Assembly (NCBI RefSeq): GCF_910596095.1
Contig: NC_056533.1
Coordinates: 36,058,662 to 36,122,661, forward strand
Length of the DNA: 64,000 bases
Origin: Thunnus maccoyii
Taxonomy: Eukaryota; Chordata; Actinopteri; Scombriformes; Scombridae
Reading direction: 5' to 3'
Of the stretch, positions 22,500 through 33,499 are shown piece by piece (position 1 is the stretch's first letter; the number at the start of each line of letters is the position of its first letter). Both the position numbers and the translations under genes were made by a program. The notes beneath the pieces are model-generated. The model was given only the letters and a program-made list of their open reading frames with translations. It did not search any database and was not told the DNA's origin.

Positions 22500-23660
22500 G
22501 AGCTCCTGACTGTTGTTTAAAGAAAGCATAAAAGAAATCATAAAAGCTTAAATCATATTGTCAGTAGCAGATCATGTACAAACATATATAAACTTTTCCG
22601 ATGCGTTCAATAATGCTTCCTCATCATGTTGATAAAAATGTTATTTGGGGGAACATTGCATTTCTTTCAAGACATATTTGTTGTTTCAAATTAGTGAAAT
22701 AAATGAACACATCTTTTTGGAGGACACACTTGTTATTTCACTCAGTCCGAAGCTTTGTGACTTCTGAACAAGAAAATTCAACCTGTCTTGAATTATCTGA
22801 AAATATTTTTTGATGCAGCTCTGGTTTTACCTTCACAGAATCTCTCCATGTGCAAGCATTGTGTCATTTGAAATGAACACTCCTTTAAATATTGAACCAC
22901 TAAATTTTATAATACCTTTCCTATAATACTTATCTGGCAGGAGGAAGATCTGATTTGCTTGACATTTTTATCAATTTTAGTTTTGCATTTTACTGCTATT
23001 TATGTATATTTATGTTATTTTAAACATCTTGTAATTGTTGTTTTGAAATCTGAAAGAAAAGACTATTAAGATTATATTAATAAACAGCTGGTGGCCCCTG
23101 TGATAAAGGACATAATTACAAATATCTGATACATGTTTGTGATTTCTGAGTCAGAGATACTTTGTCTTTACTCTCTTGAGGCTATGGCAGCCCACCATCA
23201 CCGCTGCTGATGGATCCAGGAGAAACTCTGGCTCCTGGCCATCCTAAACCTCCACCTCCTCATCTGTCATAGGTGGGGAGCTCTCTAACTAACTCTCACC
23301 GTGCTCTGAAAAATAGGGGAGGATGGCCCGGAGCGAGATAGACAAAATCCTACAAAAACAACACAAGATGATGGAAAAGCGGCTCAATGGGTTTAAAGAG
23401 CAAGGCAGCGAGGAGGAAGGCGATATAGACTGTTCATGCTTCTTTTTTTTTTTATAACCAGCTCTTGTAAACAGTTTGGAAAAGCTGAAAACACTTGATG
23501 CTAAATGCACAGAGCCAGCAGAGCCTCGCTGTCAGTACTTGACTCTGTTACCATGGAAACACATCCTCGAAACATCTTTACACATGTTGCATTTACAGTA
23601 GGTGTTAGGTGATAAGTAGCCACAGGTTGAGAGTAAATTAGAAGAATATAGGAACATTTT
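22500..23660. other. No gene seen (1.2 kb)
   Basis: AT-rich, nothing recognised. Confidence 0.4.

Positions 23661-23719
<59 letters not shown>
23661..23719. repeat. (TCTA)n microsatellite
   Basis: About 14 perfect TCTA units abutting the left end of the next Tc1-type element; TCTATTC resumes just past its right end. Confidence 0.97.
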
Positions 23720-23720
23720 G

Positions 23721-24598
23721 CAGGGGCAAGAAAAAAATATATGTATAAATTTGACATAAAATATGGTCATATCTTCATCTAAGTTACAATTATGAACGAA
23801 CACATACACTTTTTTAATTAATAACACACAAATCATTGTTTTGTTCTTGTCCATATTGAATACATGATTCAAACATTCACATTGTAGGTTGGAAAAAGTA
23901 TGAACAAAAGCTGAAACGCAACCTGATGTCACCTGGCAAGATGCTACGCAGCTGTGGCTCAGGAAGTAGAGCAGGTCGTCCACTAATCGGAAGATCGGTG
24001 GTTGACATGCCGATGTGTCCTTGGGCAAGATACTTAACCCCAAATTGTTCCTGATGGCAGTGCCCTCAGTGTATTCATGTGTGTGAATAGTTTCCTCTGA
24101 TGGGCAGGTTGGGACCTTGCATGGTAGCCCCTGTACCATTCAGCGTATGAATGGGTGTGAATGGGTGAATGTGATTTGTAGTGTAAAAGCGCTTTGAGTG
24201 GTCGGAAGACTAGAAAGGCGCTATACAAGTACAGTCCGTTTACCATTTACGTTGGCCGATCACTTACATGCAAGCACAAATTCCTGGTGGATGACTTTGT
24301 AACATGAACGTCGTATCTGACTGTTTACCTCACGATCGGTCTGTTAGTTTGACAATTTGTTTGTTAATTTTATGCCAGAACTACAGATGAAACTCAGATT
24401 AAAGAACACAGCACTACATATGGCGTAAATATGGCACTGCATACCAGCATGAAAAGATTATAATTGTTTTTGTTATTAGCTTAAGCACATTGTGTTTGTC
24501 TGTACATGTGACTTAGATGAAGATCAGATCATATTTTATAACCAATTAATGCAGAAAAACAGGTTATTCCAGGGTTCACTTACTTTTTCTTGCCACTG
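23721..24598. mobile_element. Tc1-type non-autonomous element carrying a SINE
   Basis: The left end CAGGGGCAAGAAAAAAATAT and the right end ACTTACTTTTTCTTGCCACT G are inverted repeats of the fish Tc1-like type (CAGTGGCAAGAAAAAGTATG). Similarity goes deeper: TCTTCATCTAAGTTACA on the left pairs with TGACTTAGATGAAGATCAGA on the right. A TA dinucleotide follows the right end (24599-24600); on the left the expected TA has become TG. No transposase remains. Confidence 0.88.
23951..24249 (+). mobile_element. tRNA-derived SINE
   Basis: It starts GCTGTGGCTCAGGAAGTAGA (A-box region), has a degenerate B box in GGTGGTTGACATGCC, then a body with GTGTCCTTGGGCAAGATACT TAACCCCAAATTG and GAATGGGTGAATGTGATTTG, and ends AAAGGCGCTATACAAGTACA. 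The order of parts is that of a widespread acanthomorph SINE. It lies wholly inside the Tc1-type element. No clear target duplication. Confidence 0.85.
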
Positions 24599-24600
24599 TA

Positions 24601-25009
24601 TCTATTCATAGCAGTCAGTTCAGTGTATCTGCTGACAGTTTTTTTGTACAGTGGACATAAACTTTAAGAAACTAATAATTTATCATCCACTAATTTATTC
24701 TGACCCAGTAATATATATATATTTTAATTAAGGCGCAGCTTTAACTTCATTCAGTGAAGCTTAACAAAATCCATTTCCATCCAACATTACAACTAATATA
24801 ATGACATGAAATCCTGGCAGTGCTGAGTCATTATTTTGGAGGCACCGCTCCTCCTGCTCTTGCAGTAGTTATTCAGGAGGTGAAGCTTTACTTTATTGTT
24901 TTGCTCTATTAAGTTGTTTCCAAACATAAGATAACATAGATTAAATCTATACATTTGGAAAAGTGCAATTAAGCTAAAAGGCTCTAAAACACACACACAC
25001 ACATATATA
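24601..25009. other. No gene seen
   Basis: A short (CA)n and (TA)n run at about 24988-25008 forms the insertion site of the next element. Confidence 0.45.
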
Positions 25010-25913
25010 CAGTTGTGCTCATATGTCTACATTCCCTGACAGAATCTGTAAGATATGTACCATTCATAGTGTCTATAGTTGTGACCATAAAACTCAATTT
25101 TGGTCTCCTCACTCCAAATAACTTTGTTCCAGAAGTTTTGAGGCTTGTGTAGTTGCTGTTTGGCATATTGTTAGCAGGCTGTTTTGTGGCGTTGGCACAG
25201 TAACGGCTTTTTTCTGGCAACTTGACCACGCAGCCCATTTTTGTTCAAGTACCTCCTTATTGTTCATCTTGAAACAGCCACGTCCAACTTTCAGCTGAAG
25301 TTCCGTGTGGGTTTTTCTTTGCAATTTGAACAATTTTTCTGGCACTTGTGGCTGAAATCTTTGTTGGTCTAACCCTTAATTTTCTTCTTCTTTATCAAAG
25401 CTTGAACACTACTGATTGGCATTTTCAAATCTTTGGATATCTTTTTATATCCTTTTACTGGTTTATAAAGTTTAACTCCCTTTTCTCATAGGTCCTTTGA
25501 CAGTTCTTTTGCTTTCCTCATGGCTTAGTATCCAGTACAGTTAGAGCAGCCCTGGATGAAATGTGCAGGGGTCTCTCAAGAGCTGAGAAACTCATTGATT
25601 ATTTATACACAGACACTAATTACAATCAAACAAGTCACAGGTGTGGAAACTTACCCTTCACAGCCATTTAAACCTGTGTGTGTCAACTTGTATGTATATT
25701 ATCAGGTCAAACATTCAAGGGTATGTAAACTTTTGATCAGGGCCATTTTGGTGATTTTAGTTATAATTATGATGTAAAAAGGGCAAAAATGGCTTCATCT
25801 GACCACTATCCCTAAATAAAACAAAAGTTTTCAGCATGATCAGTCATTTTTTCCAAAAAATGGCCGATATTTCACAAATTCTACCAGAGTATGTAAACTT
25901 ATGAGCACAACTG
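25010..25913 (-). mobile_element. Tc1/mariner element, internally deleted
   Basis: Starts CAGTTGTGCTCATATGTCTA and ends TTTACATACTCTGGTAG-type sequence inverted, as GTAAACTTATGAGCACAACT G. The terminal inverted repeats extend about 40 bp and TA flanks both ends (25008-25009, 25914-25915). The interior holds the N-terminal half of a transposase on the minus strand. Length 904 bp against about 1.6 kb expected for a full element. Confidence 0.93.
25040..25521 (-). pseudogene. Tc1 transposase, N-terminal half, inactive
   Basis: The minus strand from the ATG at 25521 reads MRKAKELSKDL, a stop, then EKGVKLYKPVKGYKKISKDL KMPISSVQALIKKKKIKG (the paired-type helix-turn-helix), a second decayed HTH region, and NKNGLRGQVARKKPLLCQRH K. 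Near 25110 the second catalytic block, normally SDE, reads VIWSEETKIEFYGHN: the Asp is changed to Glu. The C-terminal catalytic part is deleted. In life the protein binds the terminal repeats and moves the element to TA sites. With stops and the lost Asp this copy is dead. Confidence 0.9.
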
Positions 25914-26151
25914 TATATATATATTCAAATGTCATAGTACAAATAGCAAAAGTAATACTGATTTCAACCCCTTCAGACCCAGCATCCATTGCAATGGGCG
26001 TCACATGTTTGGTGGGTTTTTTTTCTATGTCAATGTATGATTTACATAAATGTCTTCTGATTGGTTATTTAGTAGACCCTAACTAACCAATCAGATGCAA
26101 GTATGGCCCAACTAGTTGACATTTGAAAAAGTTAGATCAAACTGAAGTGAA

Positions 26152-28473
26152 GCATGGCTGCAGTAAGTAACTTTTACAACAGCATTATATATTTTTTTAA
26201 ACATTAATTTCTAAATTTGATGCGTTAAACATAATATTTAAGCATTGAAAATGTTATTTTAAGCATAAGCACAAAAAGTTTAGACACAGGATTTTTTTAA
26301 ATGTCATTGTCCATTATAATGGACATCAGGTCTAAAAAGATGTAATCTGAGCAAGTCTATTTATATTATGAAAATTATGTTTTGACATAAAAAAAAAACC
26401 AATGTGTTGGAATAGTATAAAAAGTTAATATTTGTCCAAAAAAACTTTCACATTCAGGGTGTGCAGTAATAGAGGTCCTGGAACTTCTGGCTGATGGAAA
26501 TCTGTCAGAAATCGAGTCTTTGGATAGTGCAGTGCACTGCATTTCTCCATACTTCTCATTGTGAACGCACTTATGCACTCAAAATGTTAAGTGTAAGTAC
26601 AGAAGTATGTGATTTGAGACACAGAGTAAGACTCAGACCTTCAGAGTCAGAATGGAAAGAGACAGAATCCGAGTTGTGGATGACTTCGATGTTCGCTATG
26701 TCAATTCTCCTTGATCAAGTACTTCAATAGACTTTTTCAGCTTTAAGACATAAAAGGCTCGTGTCCACCTTTCTCCACTGAGTTGCTGACCATCGCTCAA
26801 AATATCCACAACACATATTATCTATACATTTTCATTATTCTATCCAGTGTATATATAAATAATATAATACATAACATAATAATGTATAATATAAATAATT
26901 TAAATGATTAATTAATGGACATATAGATAGACGTGCAGGCAGACAGGCAGGTAGTCAGACAGATATTTTTTTCTACTGATTTCAGGGACACAATGATGAG
27001 GATGAGGTTGTAGTAACAGAGGGTCAGGATGAGGTAGCAGATGAGGATGATGAGGAAGACGAGACTGAACAGGAGGATGGACCACCATGTTTCGGATCTG
27101 ACGATGACCGTTTCGACTAGCATCACTGGCAAGGCAGAAATCAAGTGGAGTCGTAATCCATTCAACCCTGTAAACACTGCCTATGAGATTCCTTCATCTC
27201 AAACAACTACAGTACTCCCCTCATGAAACCACATGAGTACTTTGAAAAGTATATCTCAATGATGTGTTTGATCAGACAGCAGAGATGACCAACATGTATG
27301 CACTGCAGAATGCCACGAGCAGCTTCAGGTATGCCTCCCCATGAGAAATTAAAGCCTTAGTGGGCCTCCATGTGTCTATGGGAGTGATGACTTTGCCTTG
27401 AGTTCAAATGTACTTGGACTCCACCATGGATATCGGCTTCTTCAGAGATACCTTGAGCCATGACAGGTTTTTCCAGCTGCGCTCAAACTTGCATGTTGTC
27501 AATAACTTGGAGAGACCAGATGGAGACAAGGATGTCTTCTATAAAGTGCGCCCACTCTATGACTCCATTCAGAAGTGATGGTTGGAGCTCTCATTGGAGG
27601 AAAACTTGTGCATTAATGAAGAGATTGTGTCATCCAGAGGAGCACTCTCTGTGAAACAGTATGTGAAAGGAAAGCAAACCCATTGGGAGTGAAGTTTTTT
27701 CTTTCTCTGTGCTGAAAGTGTTCTTGCTTATGATTTCATCCTCTACCAAGGTGCTACTACTGAGTTCTCTGAACAGAGCAAGAAGCGAACATGGAGCTGT
27801 AGTGGTTCTTCACCTCAGCCACAGAATCTGCGACCCCAACCACAAGCTCTGCATGGATAATTACCTCATGACCTATAATGTGTTGGAGGTGCTGGCTGAG
27901 ATGAAAATTCATGCAGCTGGAACAGCACGGGCCTTCTGCTTCACAAAACCTCCTCAGATGGATGACAAGGCGATGTCAATAGAGTAGAGGAGGAATTATG
28001 ACCAGGTCACAAGCATCAATGGGAAAATTGCTCTGGTCAAGTGGTTTGACAACCGCCCTATCGCGCTGGCTCTAACTTTGTTGGGGTGGGAGACAGAGAT
28101 CAAGTGGTGAGATGGGACAAGAAAGAGAAAGTGCACGTGACGAGACGCAGCACATGCTGGTGTTCAAACAGAGAATGTGCTTGACGTCCTGCACCTCAGG
28201 TTGAATGTGGCAGAATTCAGCGGGTCAAGCACCCCAACCTCACCAGCTGAACAGGAGCAGCCACTGCTGGAACAAATCATAGAAAGATGCCCCTTGCCAG
28301 AGGTCCAGATGGACATTATGGACCACGTGCCCAACTATAATGACAAATTGGAAGGCACCAGATGTAAGCAGCCATTCTGCTCAGGGAAAACACAAGTGTA
28401 TTGAAACAAATGCAAGGTGCACCTGTGTTTTGTGCCTCTCAGGAACTATTTCAAGGCTGCTCACCAAAAGTAG
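26152..28473 (+). pseudogene. piggyBac transposase (PGBD-like), broken
   Basis: A first exon MAA with donor GTAAGT is visible near 26152-26165. The next piece, VIEVLELLADGNLSEIESLD (about 26465-26525), is the usual acidic N-terminus and is cut by a MITE fragment. RIRVVDDFDVRYVNSP follows. An acidic block (DEDEVVVTEGQDEVADEDDE) lies at about 26995-27060 after an acceptor. The catalytic region runs IKWSRNPFNPVNTA, DIGFFRDTLSHDRFFQLRSN, NNLERPDGDKDVFYKVRPLY, LSLEENLCINEEIV, YDFILYQGATTEFSEQSKK (first Asp region), and CMDNYLMTYNVLEVLAEMKI (second Asp). VKWFDNRPIALA follows; then a deletion removes the last catalytic part. The Cys-rich C-terminus is present: CKQPFCSGK ... NKCKVHLCFVPLRNYFKAAH QK, stop 28471-28473. 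Several stops and frameshifts: a dead copy. Confidence 0.92.
26530..26624. mobile_element. Right-end fragment of the 13.1-kb MITE inside piggyBac
   Basis: 95 bp matching 13551-13645 with 2 differences, ending at the same base (GAGACACAG). It interrupts the acidic N-terminal coding region of the piggyBac pseudogene after ESLD. AGT borders both sides, perhaps a short duplication. Confidence 0.9.
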
Positions 28474-28763
28474 AATGAGAAAAATGAGCATATGATACTT
28501 CTGTTACTGTGGCCATTAGTCATTAGTTAGTTAGTCACTGTTAAAATATGGCATCTCCTCAGTCTTTTCCAGTTCTTTATAAGAAAACTACAAATATCAA
28601 TAAAAATCTATTTGTGAGATTTCACAACTGTTCGGACCTGAAATAAAGCAAATAAAGAGTTGACTTTTGATTTTTTTTGTTTGAGCCTCATTTCTACATG
28701 TAATATGAGTGAGAAAAAAGAAATAATTTTTCCCATGACTGAAATTATTCAGGTCCGAAGGGG

Positions 28764-29421
28764 TTAAAGTTATTACTATCAAAAGCAGCACTTGAAACAC
28801 TGCTTCCCTCGGGGATGCACATTGCTAGCTCTTGATATTAGGAACTATTGGGGGTCTCCCTAATCCGCCATTGTAAAATAATTGCCTTGATGAAGTGAAT
28901 GGAGTTGACACAAGTCTTTCTGTCTCAGTGGCTCTGAGTAGAAGCTACTTCTCCCATGCATAGCTCCTTCTTCCACAGGGGAAAATCATTTTCCACATTC
29001 CTCTTTTGATATATTTCCTTGGTCTGTTTCACACAACTTCCTACTTTAGTCAGAAGTATGTTTTGAGACTTGGTCTTTGAAAGCAATGGAAGGGAATAAA
29101 GAGGGGGTAAAAAAGAAAATCTTCAATAACCAGGCAGCGACCACAGAAACTACTGATAAGAGTGGCAGTACAGTACATGGACTTCTATCGAGGTAAAGAC
29201 AAAGACACAAAATCAAGACATAACGAATTCAAATGAGATGTACAAAAGGTTTGCAAATGTAAACATGTCACTCCTTTAAATGAATATTGTGTGGTAGTTT
29301 GCCTAGAATTAAATGCGTTTTCACAAATTGTAGTGCAAGACAACCTGTCAAAAAGTCAAGGCAAGTAAATATTTCACTGTATATATCTTGTGGTGTATTT
29401 ACATCTATTTTTTCTGACAAG
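28764..29421. other. No gene seen
   Basis: Unremarkable DNA between the piggyBac element and the first recognised exon of the next gene. The first exon(s) of that gene could lie here but I could not find them. Confidence 0.4.
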
Positions 29422-30301
29422 TGTCACTGAGTCCAGGCTCACTGAGACCATGAGAGCTGTTGATCCCTTTGAGAGCCTTCTTTGTCGACTCTTCTTGAAC
29501 CCCATTCAACGGCAGTCATACTCATTGTCCTTGTGGCACATAGATGGGTATCAAAAACTAATTCAGTGAGTAACTCTTTAAAGCTCCTCTATTTTCACAG
29601 TCAGTATCCATGCATAGCTGACAGTATTGCAGGTATTTATTGCAATTTACCCTCATTTCTATATTCAGATTGTCTTCGTGCTTTCTTCAAGGTTGAGATT
29701 TGTCATTCACGGGGGCACCGATGGCTACAGCAGAAAGATAATGTACCTCTGTGCCTCTAACAACAATAGGCCTTCAACTGTTCAACAGACCTTGATGGGA
29801 GCTCTTCAGAAGTTCAGTTTACCACACTGTGTGAATGTCAGAGTAGAAAGATTCAAGCTGGAACATCCCCTGGACCCGTGGACCAGGTATCTATTTGTTG
29901 ACTCATGCAGTCCCCTACTCAATTTCAATCACAGAATAGTCTGATTATTAATTGGCTAATTAGTAGCCATGGTAAATAGTTGATTCAGTTGTCAAGTCCT
30001 TTAAGCTGCATTGACTGAGATTCTTTACATTGCTGCTACATGAAATAACAATGTGATATCTGAAGATATTGAATACAGACAATACATAGAACACAGTGTC
30101 ATGGTAGTCCAGTTGGTTGTTGGACCATCAACAGAGACACAGTTAATTCAACACTGTTCTCATTTTATCAGGCCACCCAGGAGACCTGGGTAGTCGTGAT
30201 AATGCTGAGATCCTTGTGGTTCAGGAGGAGTTTTGCCTATGCTCTCTACCACACATTTTATAATTGGAGCTGGTTCTATATGTTTTCACTTAATTTTTTT
30301 T

Positions 30302-30320
30302 TCTCTCTCTCTCTCTCTTC
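30302..30320. repeat. (CT)n run
   Basis: Short pyrimidine dinucleotide repeat within the B-C intron of the integrase-core gene. Confidence 0.8.
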
Positions 30321-31147
30321 TCCCAATTTGACATGTCCAATTCCCTGAGGCCCTGAGACAGAATGATTTTTAGAAAGTTGCAGACATAAATTGCAGCCAT
30401 GTGAACTCCTCCATCTTGGGCCGCTGGAAGCTGTTGGCATCTCCAAGAACAACTTAAATCAGATGTCAAGCGTTTAGTACGTGTCGTGCATCATGGCTAC
30501 TGTTAATGTTTTTGTAATCATACAGCACTTAGTCTATTGTACAAGTAGTAAGAGTGAGAGTGGCTTTTCTTGTATGATACAAGTTTGCTACTGACATAAA
30601 AAAGGAAGCATAATGCTCGCTCGTCCTTGACGTTCTATATAAATAACACCATCGGCAAACCACCCAATGTCACTACCATGATCCATTTTGCTTTCTGTGC
30701 AATCTAGTAAGCAACAACATGTCAAACTGCAAAAAGTAAATGAGTCACTGACAAGGAAGTAGAAACTATAAACACTGGAGAGAGGCGTTGTTACAGTGTC
30801 TCTGCTCGTTTTTGATGCGACTACCTGTTTTACCTTGTTTTGGCCGACTTTAGCAAGTAGCAGGCAGGTTCAATTAGTGTCATCCAAAATCTGGGATATG
30901 AACCGGCCTTTTATCAGTGGGAAGGATGAATCATTCCAAATTCTGTTGCTAAGCTATATTAATTCCTCATATTTCTCACTGATTTTCTTTAACATGCTAA
31001 ACTAAAGCATGAAGAGGTTGTAGCCTAAGTTTTTACAGCTATAGCCAATCTCATTAAAATATTATATTAAACTGCAGCTTGATTAAACACCATGCCAGTG
31101 GTGGGTAATTAATTACTGAGTTAAATGGCATTGTGAATAAGCAGTCA

Positions 31148-31424
31148 CAATAGGCCCTTCTCACATTGCCATGGTAACAGCTAAACCGGTGCATTACAAC
31201 TTCCTGTGGCAAGTATCTTTTTGTGAATTATTGACAAACCAATATAACTAAAACAAAAATGTAATGGTTAATAGCCCTAGATATATAATGCAACAATTCT
31301 TTTTTGTTTGTTTGTTTTTTGTGGAGTGATTTAGTGAAGGCCATAGCTGGCAACAGGAAGTTGTAATGCACCAGTTTCTCAATGCAGAAACACTGAACAG
31401 CAGAACGTGAAAAAGGGCTTATTG
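31148..31424. mobile_element. MITE in the intron of the integrase-core gene
   Basis: The left end CAATAGGCCCTTCTCACATT and right end AACGTGAAAAAGGGCTTATT G are inverted. Further in, CGGTGCATTACAACTTCCTG T pairs with ACAGGAAGTTGTAATGCACC AG. 277 bp, no coding capacity, central T-rich loop. Superfamily not determined. Confidence 0.85.
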
Positions 31425-32193
31425 CCAGAGATTGGGTTGTGTGCTAACATTAAGCCCTGTTTGTAAAAGATATATACTTATTGCAGCTGAAATCTACTTC
31501 TCTATTAAGCATTATCCTTAAGAGCACATTCAGAATCTGCATCTGTTATTTTTCTTTTTTAGAGAGGAGTTGTTTCAGCCGGTGTACACAGCCAGAGGAT
31601 TGAGAGGCTTTGGCGTGATCTGTTGCAGTCAGTGGCTTATAATTACCACACCAGGAGCCCTGGATCCTGATGATGAGACCCACATATTGTGCCTGCATTA
31701 TGTAACGCTGCCCAGGATCAACATGCACTTTAATGTCTTCAGGCAGACTTGGGACTGACATCGTGTTTCTTCTCCAGGAAACAGATCACAGCAGCTTTGG
31801 ATCTCTGGGCAGTAAACAAGTGAAGAGCAACCAACTCACCCAGTATGATCTGCTTGAAATTTCATTTAGTTCTTGATAACTAAACTTTGCTTTTACATGT
31901 TAAATGTGTTTTGTAAACTGTTATTGCCATTGTTTTTTGCATATTATTTTGTGATACAGTTTCTTTATCTGGTGTGTCACCGGGCCAGCCTCGCTGAATG
32001 GGGCATCGAATGGGAGGGACTTGTACCTGCCTCTGATCCTAACGACATTACCATGCCAGAACCCCCAATGCCATTAGCATGTTCTGTCAATGTACTGTTG
32101 AGAGACAATTTAGACCCCTTGGCAGGAAGCTCCTGTTTTGGGGAAGACGTTTACCTGGAAGCATTGAGGCTGGTTAATGCTCTCAGACCCTGA

Positions 32194-33344
32194 TCGTGCT
32201 GTTCATGTGAGCCTGTCTTGGTGCACCTATGTTCATTTCAAAATTTTAAAAATGAGCCAATAAGCCTTTGGCCAATAATCTGTCATGTCAATCCATCTTG
32301 TGCTGTGAGTTGTGTTAGCCACTTAGCTGTGACTTGTGGTGCAGTTTAGCAAGACTGAAAATTATGTGAATGGTTGAACTTTTGAGATTATCTAGAAATG
32401 TATGCTATATGGAAAATCATGTTAAGTTATTATGTTGGATTGCATCATAGTTTGAAATGCAATATCAAATACATTTTAAATCAAGGTTCTATAGTAATTC
32501 CAAAATTTAACTTAGGGTGTTTGGTTTAGACGGGATGCATGCAACTCATAGAATGAGGAAGTATAATATTGATTGATTACCTGGCACTGCCCAATGGTTA
32601 CACAGGTAGTTACTTGCCAGAATTGAGCCAACTCCCCTGTTACGTTACAGTGTGTTGTGTGCATTAAGCAGCTTTTTTGGGTACTTGTACTTAAGAGTAT
32701 TTTTCAAAGTCAGTGATTTTACTTATGATGAAGTACTGCACCTCACTATATTTTAAATCACATCCATTACAGAGTGCACATTTTGTGGGTCTCATAAGCA
32801 ACAGAAACTGAACAATTGAAAATTGACAAATTGTGGAGCCATTCACAGTGAACCGTCAATCAGCAAAGAGAAGAGTAATAGTTCTCTTATGTAAAAAAAA
32901 AAAAGTATCTTGTAGTGTGAGTACATTTTAACTGAGTTGCTTTTTACTTTTACTTAAGTAGATTTGTACACCAGTACTTTTACTTCAACTTAGGTAAAAT
33001 ATTGGCAAAGTAACAGTAACAGTTTTGTCTGAGATGCTCCAGCAGCTGTGTTGACTGGCTCAATAGACTTACTGTGTTTATGGTGACATCTGTTGACAGT
33101 TAAACAAAGCTGCAGCTTACATGTATTCCAATGCAGATCTAATGGATTACTGTAATGGTAGGTTTAAACATAGCATTTTCTTGGCAGGTGTTTGGTCTGA
33201 AATGTAGAGTAGCCTACAATTCAATATATTTTGAAGTCAAAATATTTTTGCACGTTCTAAGCAGCAATGTTGCACATAAATTGTCAGCAAAGGAGAGTCG
33301 GTGACTACGCTGCCAGAAACGGAGGAGAAAGAATACTTTTTTTT
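32194..33344. other. No gene seen; degenerate TACTTAAGTA-type repeat
   Basis: About 32690-33010 is rich in ACTTTTACTTAAGTA-like motifs (for example TTTTTACTTTTACTTAAGTA at about 32941), as in a common vertebrate non-autonomous DNA element, but no ends can be placed. A poly-A of 12 is at about 32892. Confidence 0.4.
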
Positions 33345-33478
33345 CAGCTCCGGAAAAAACTATGTGTTTAATTCAGAATGTTATTGATAATGACATTTGA
33401 CAATTTTTTGACATTTGACAATTTTGACAATTTTTGACGTCTTCTGGATGCGGTCTGAAGAGATATATGATATGAGTA
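33345..33478 (+). repeat. Left arm of a long inverted repeat around a LINE tail
   Basis: Pairs with 34531-34646. Shared blocks are TGTGTTTAATTCAGAATGTT ATTGAT, GACGTCTTCTGGATGCGGTC TGA and AAATATATGATATGA-like sequence. A short ATTTGACAATTTTTTGAC tandem at 33392-33438 is an expansion found only in this arm. Confidence 0.85.
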
Positions 33479-33499
33479 TATACGGTGACTTGTATATAC

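Larger units (their letters stand above)
25968..28763 (+). mobile_element. piggyBac element, near full length
   Basis: The left end CCCCTTCAGACCCAGCATCC and the right end GAATAATTTCAG-type sequence, seen as CAGGTCCGAAGGGG, are inverted (CCCCTTCAGACC against CCCCTTCGGACC). TTAA follows the right end at 28764-28767; the left has TCAA at 25964-25967, one base off. Near the left end lie palindromes (GTCCATTATAATGGAC at about 26310) typical of sub-terminal repeats. It encodes a piggyBac transposase pseudogene and carries a MITE fragment. Confidence 0.92.
29422..32193 (+). pseudogene. Integrase-core (rve-like DDE) domain gene, decayed multi-exon copy
   Basis: Four exons are recognisable. Exon A, 29422-29565: TETMRAVDPFESLLCR then QRQSYSLSLWHIDGYQKLIQ, with the first catalytic Asp in WHIDG; donor GTGAGT. 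Exon B, 29692-29886: LRFVIHGGTDGYSRKIMYLC and NNNRPSTVQQTLMGALQKF; the A/B junction is in phase (CA|G). Exon C, 31563 to about 31815: RGVVSAGVHSQRIERLWRDL with the catalytic Glu, a frameshift, then LCLHYVTLPRINMHFNVFRQ TWD and GNRSQQLWISG. Exon D, 31960-32193: LAEWGIEWEGLVPASDPND to ALRLVNALRP and stop. This order is that of a fish/cnidarian family of intron-containing integrase-like proteins, possibly descended from a Ginger-like transposon. The segment with the second Asp (normally after LPxRVRxD) is missing or replaced, and exon C is shifted, so I call it a pseudogene. Splice sites are otherwise good. Confidence 0.8.

Noticed and set aside
23714..24139. A 141-codon minus-strand frame
   Set aside because: It crosses the Tc1-type terminal repeat and the SINE; no protein is conserved in such a mosaic.
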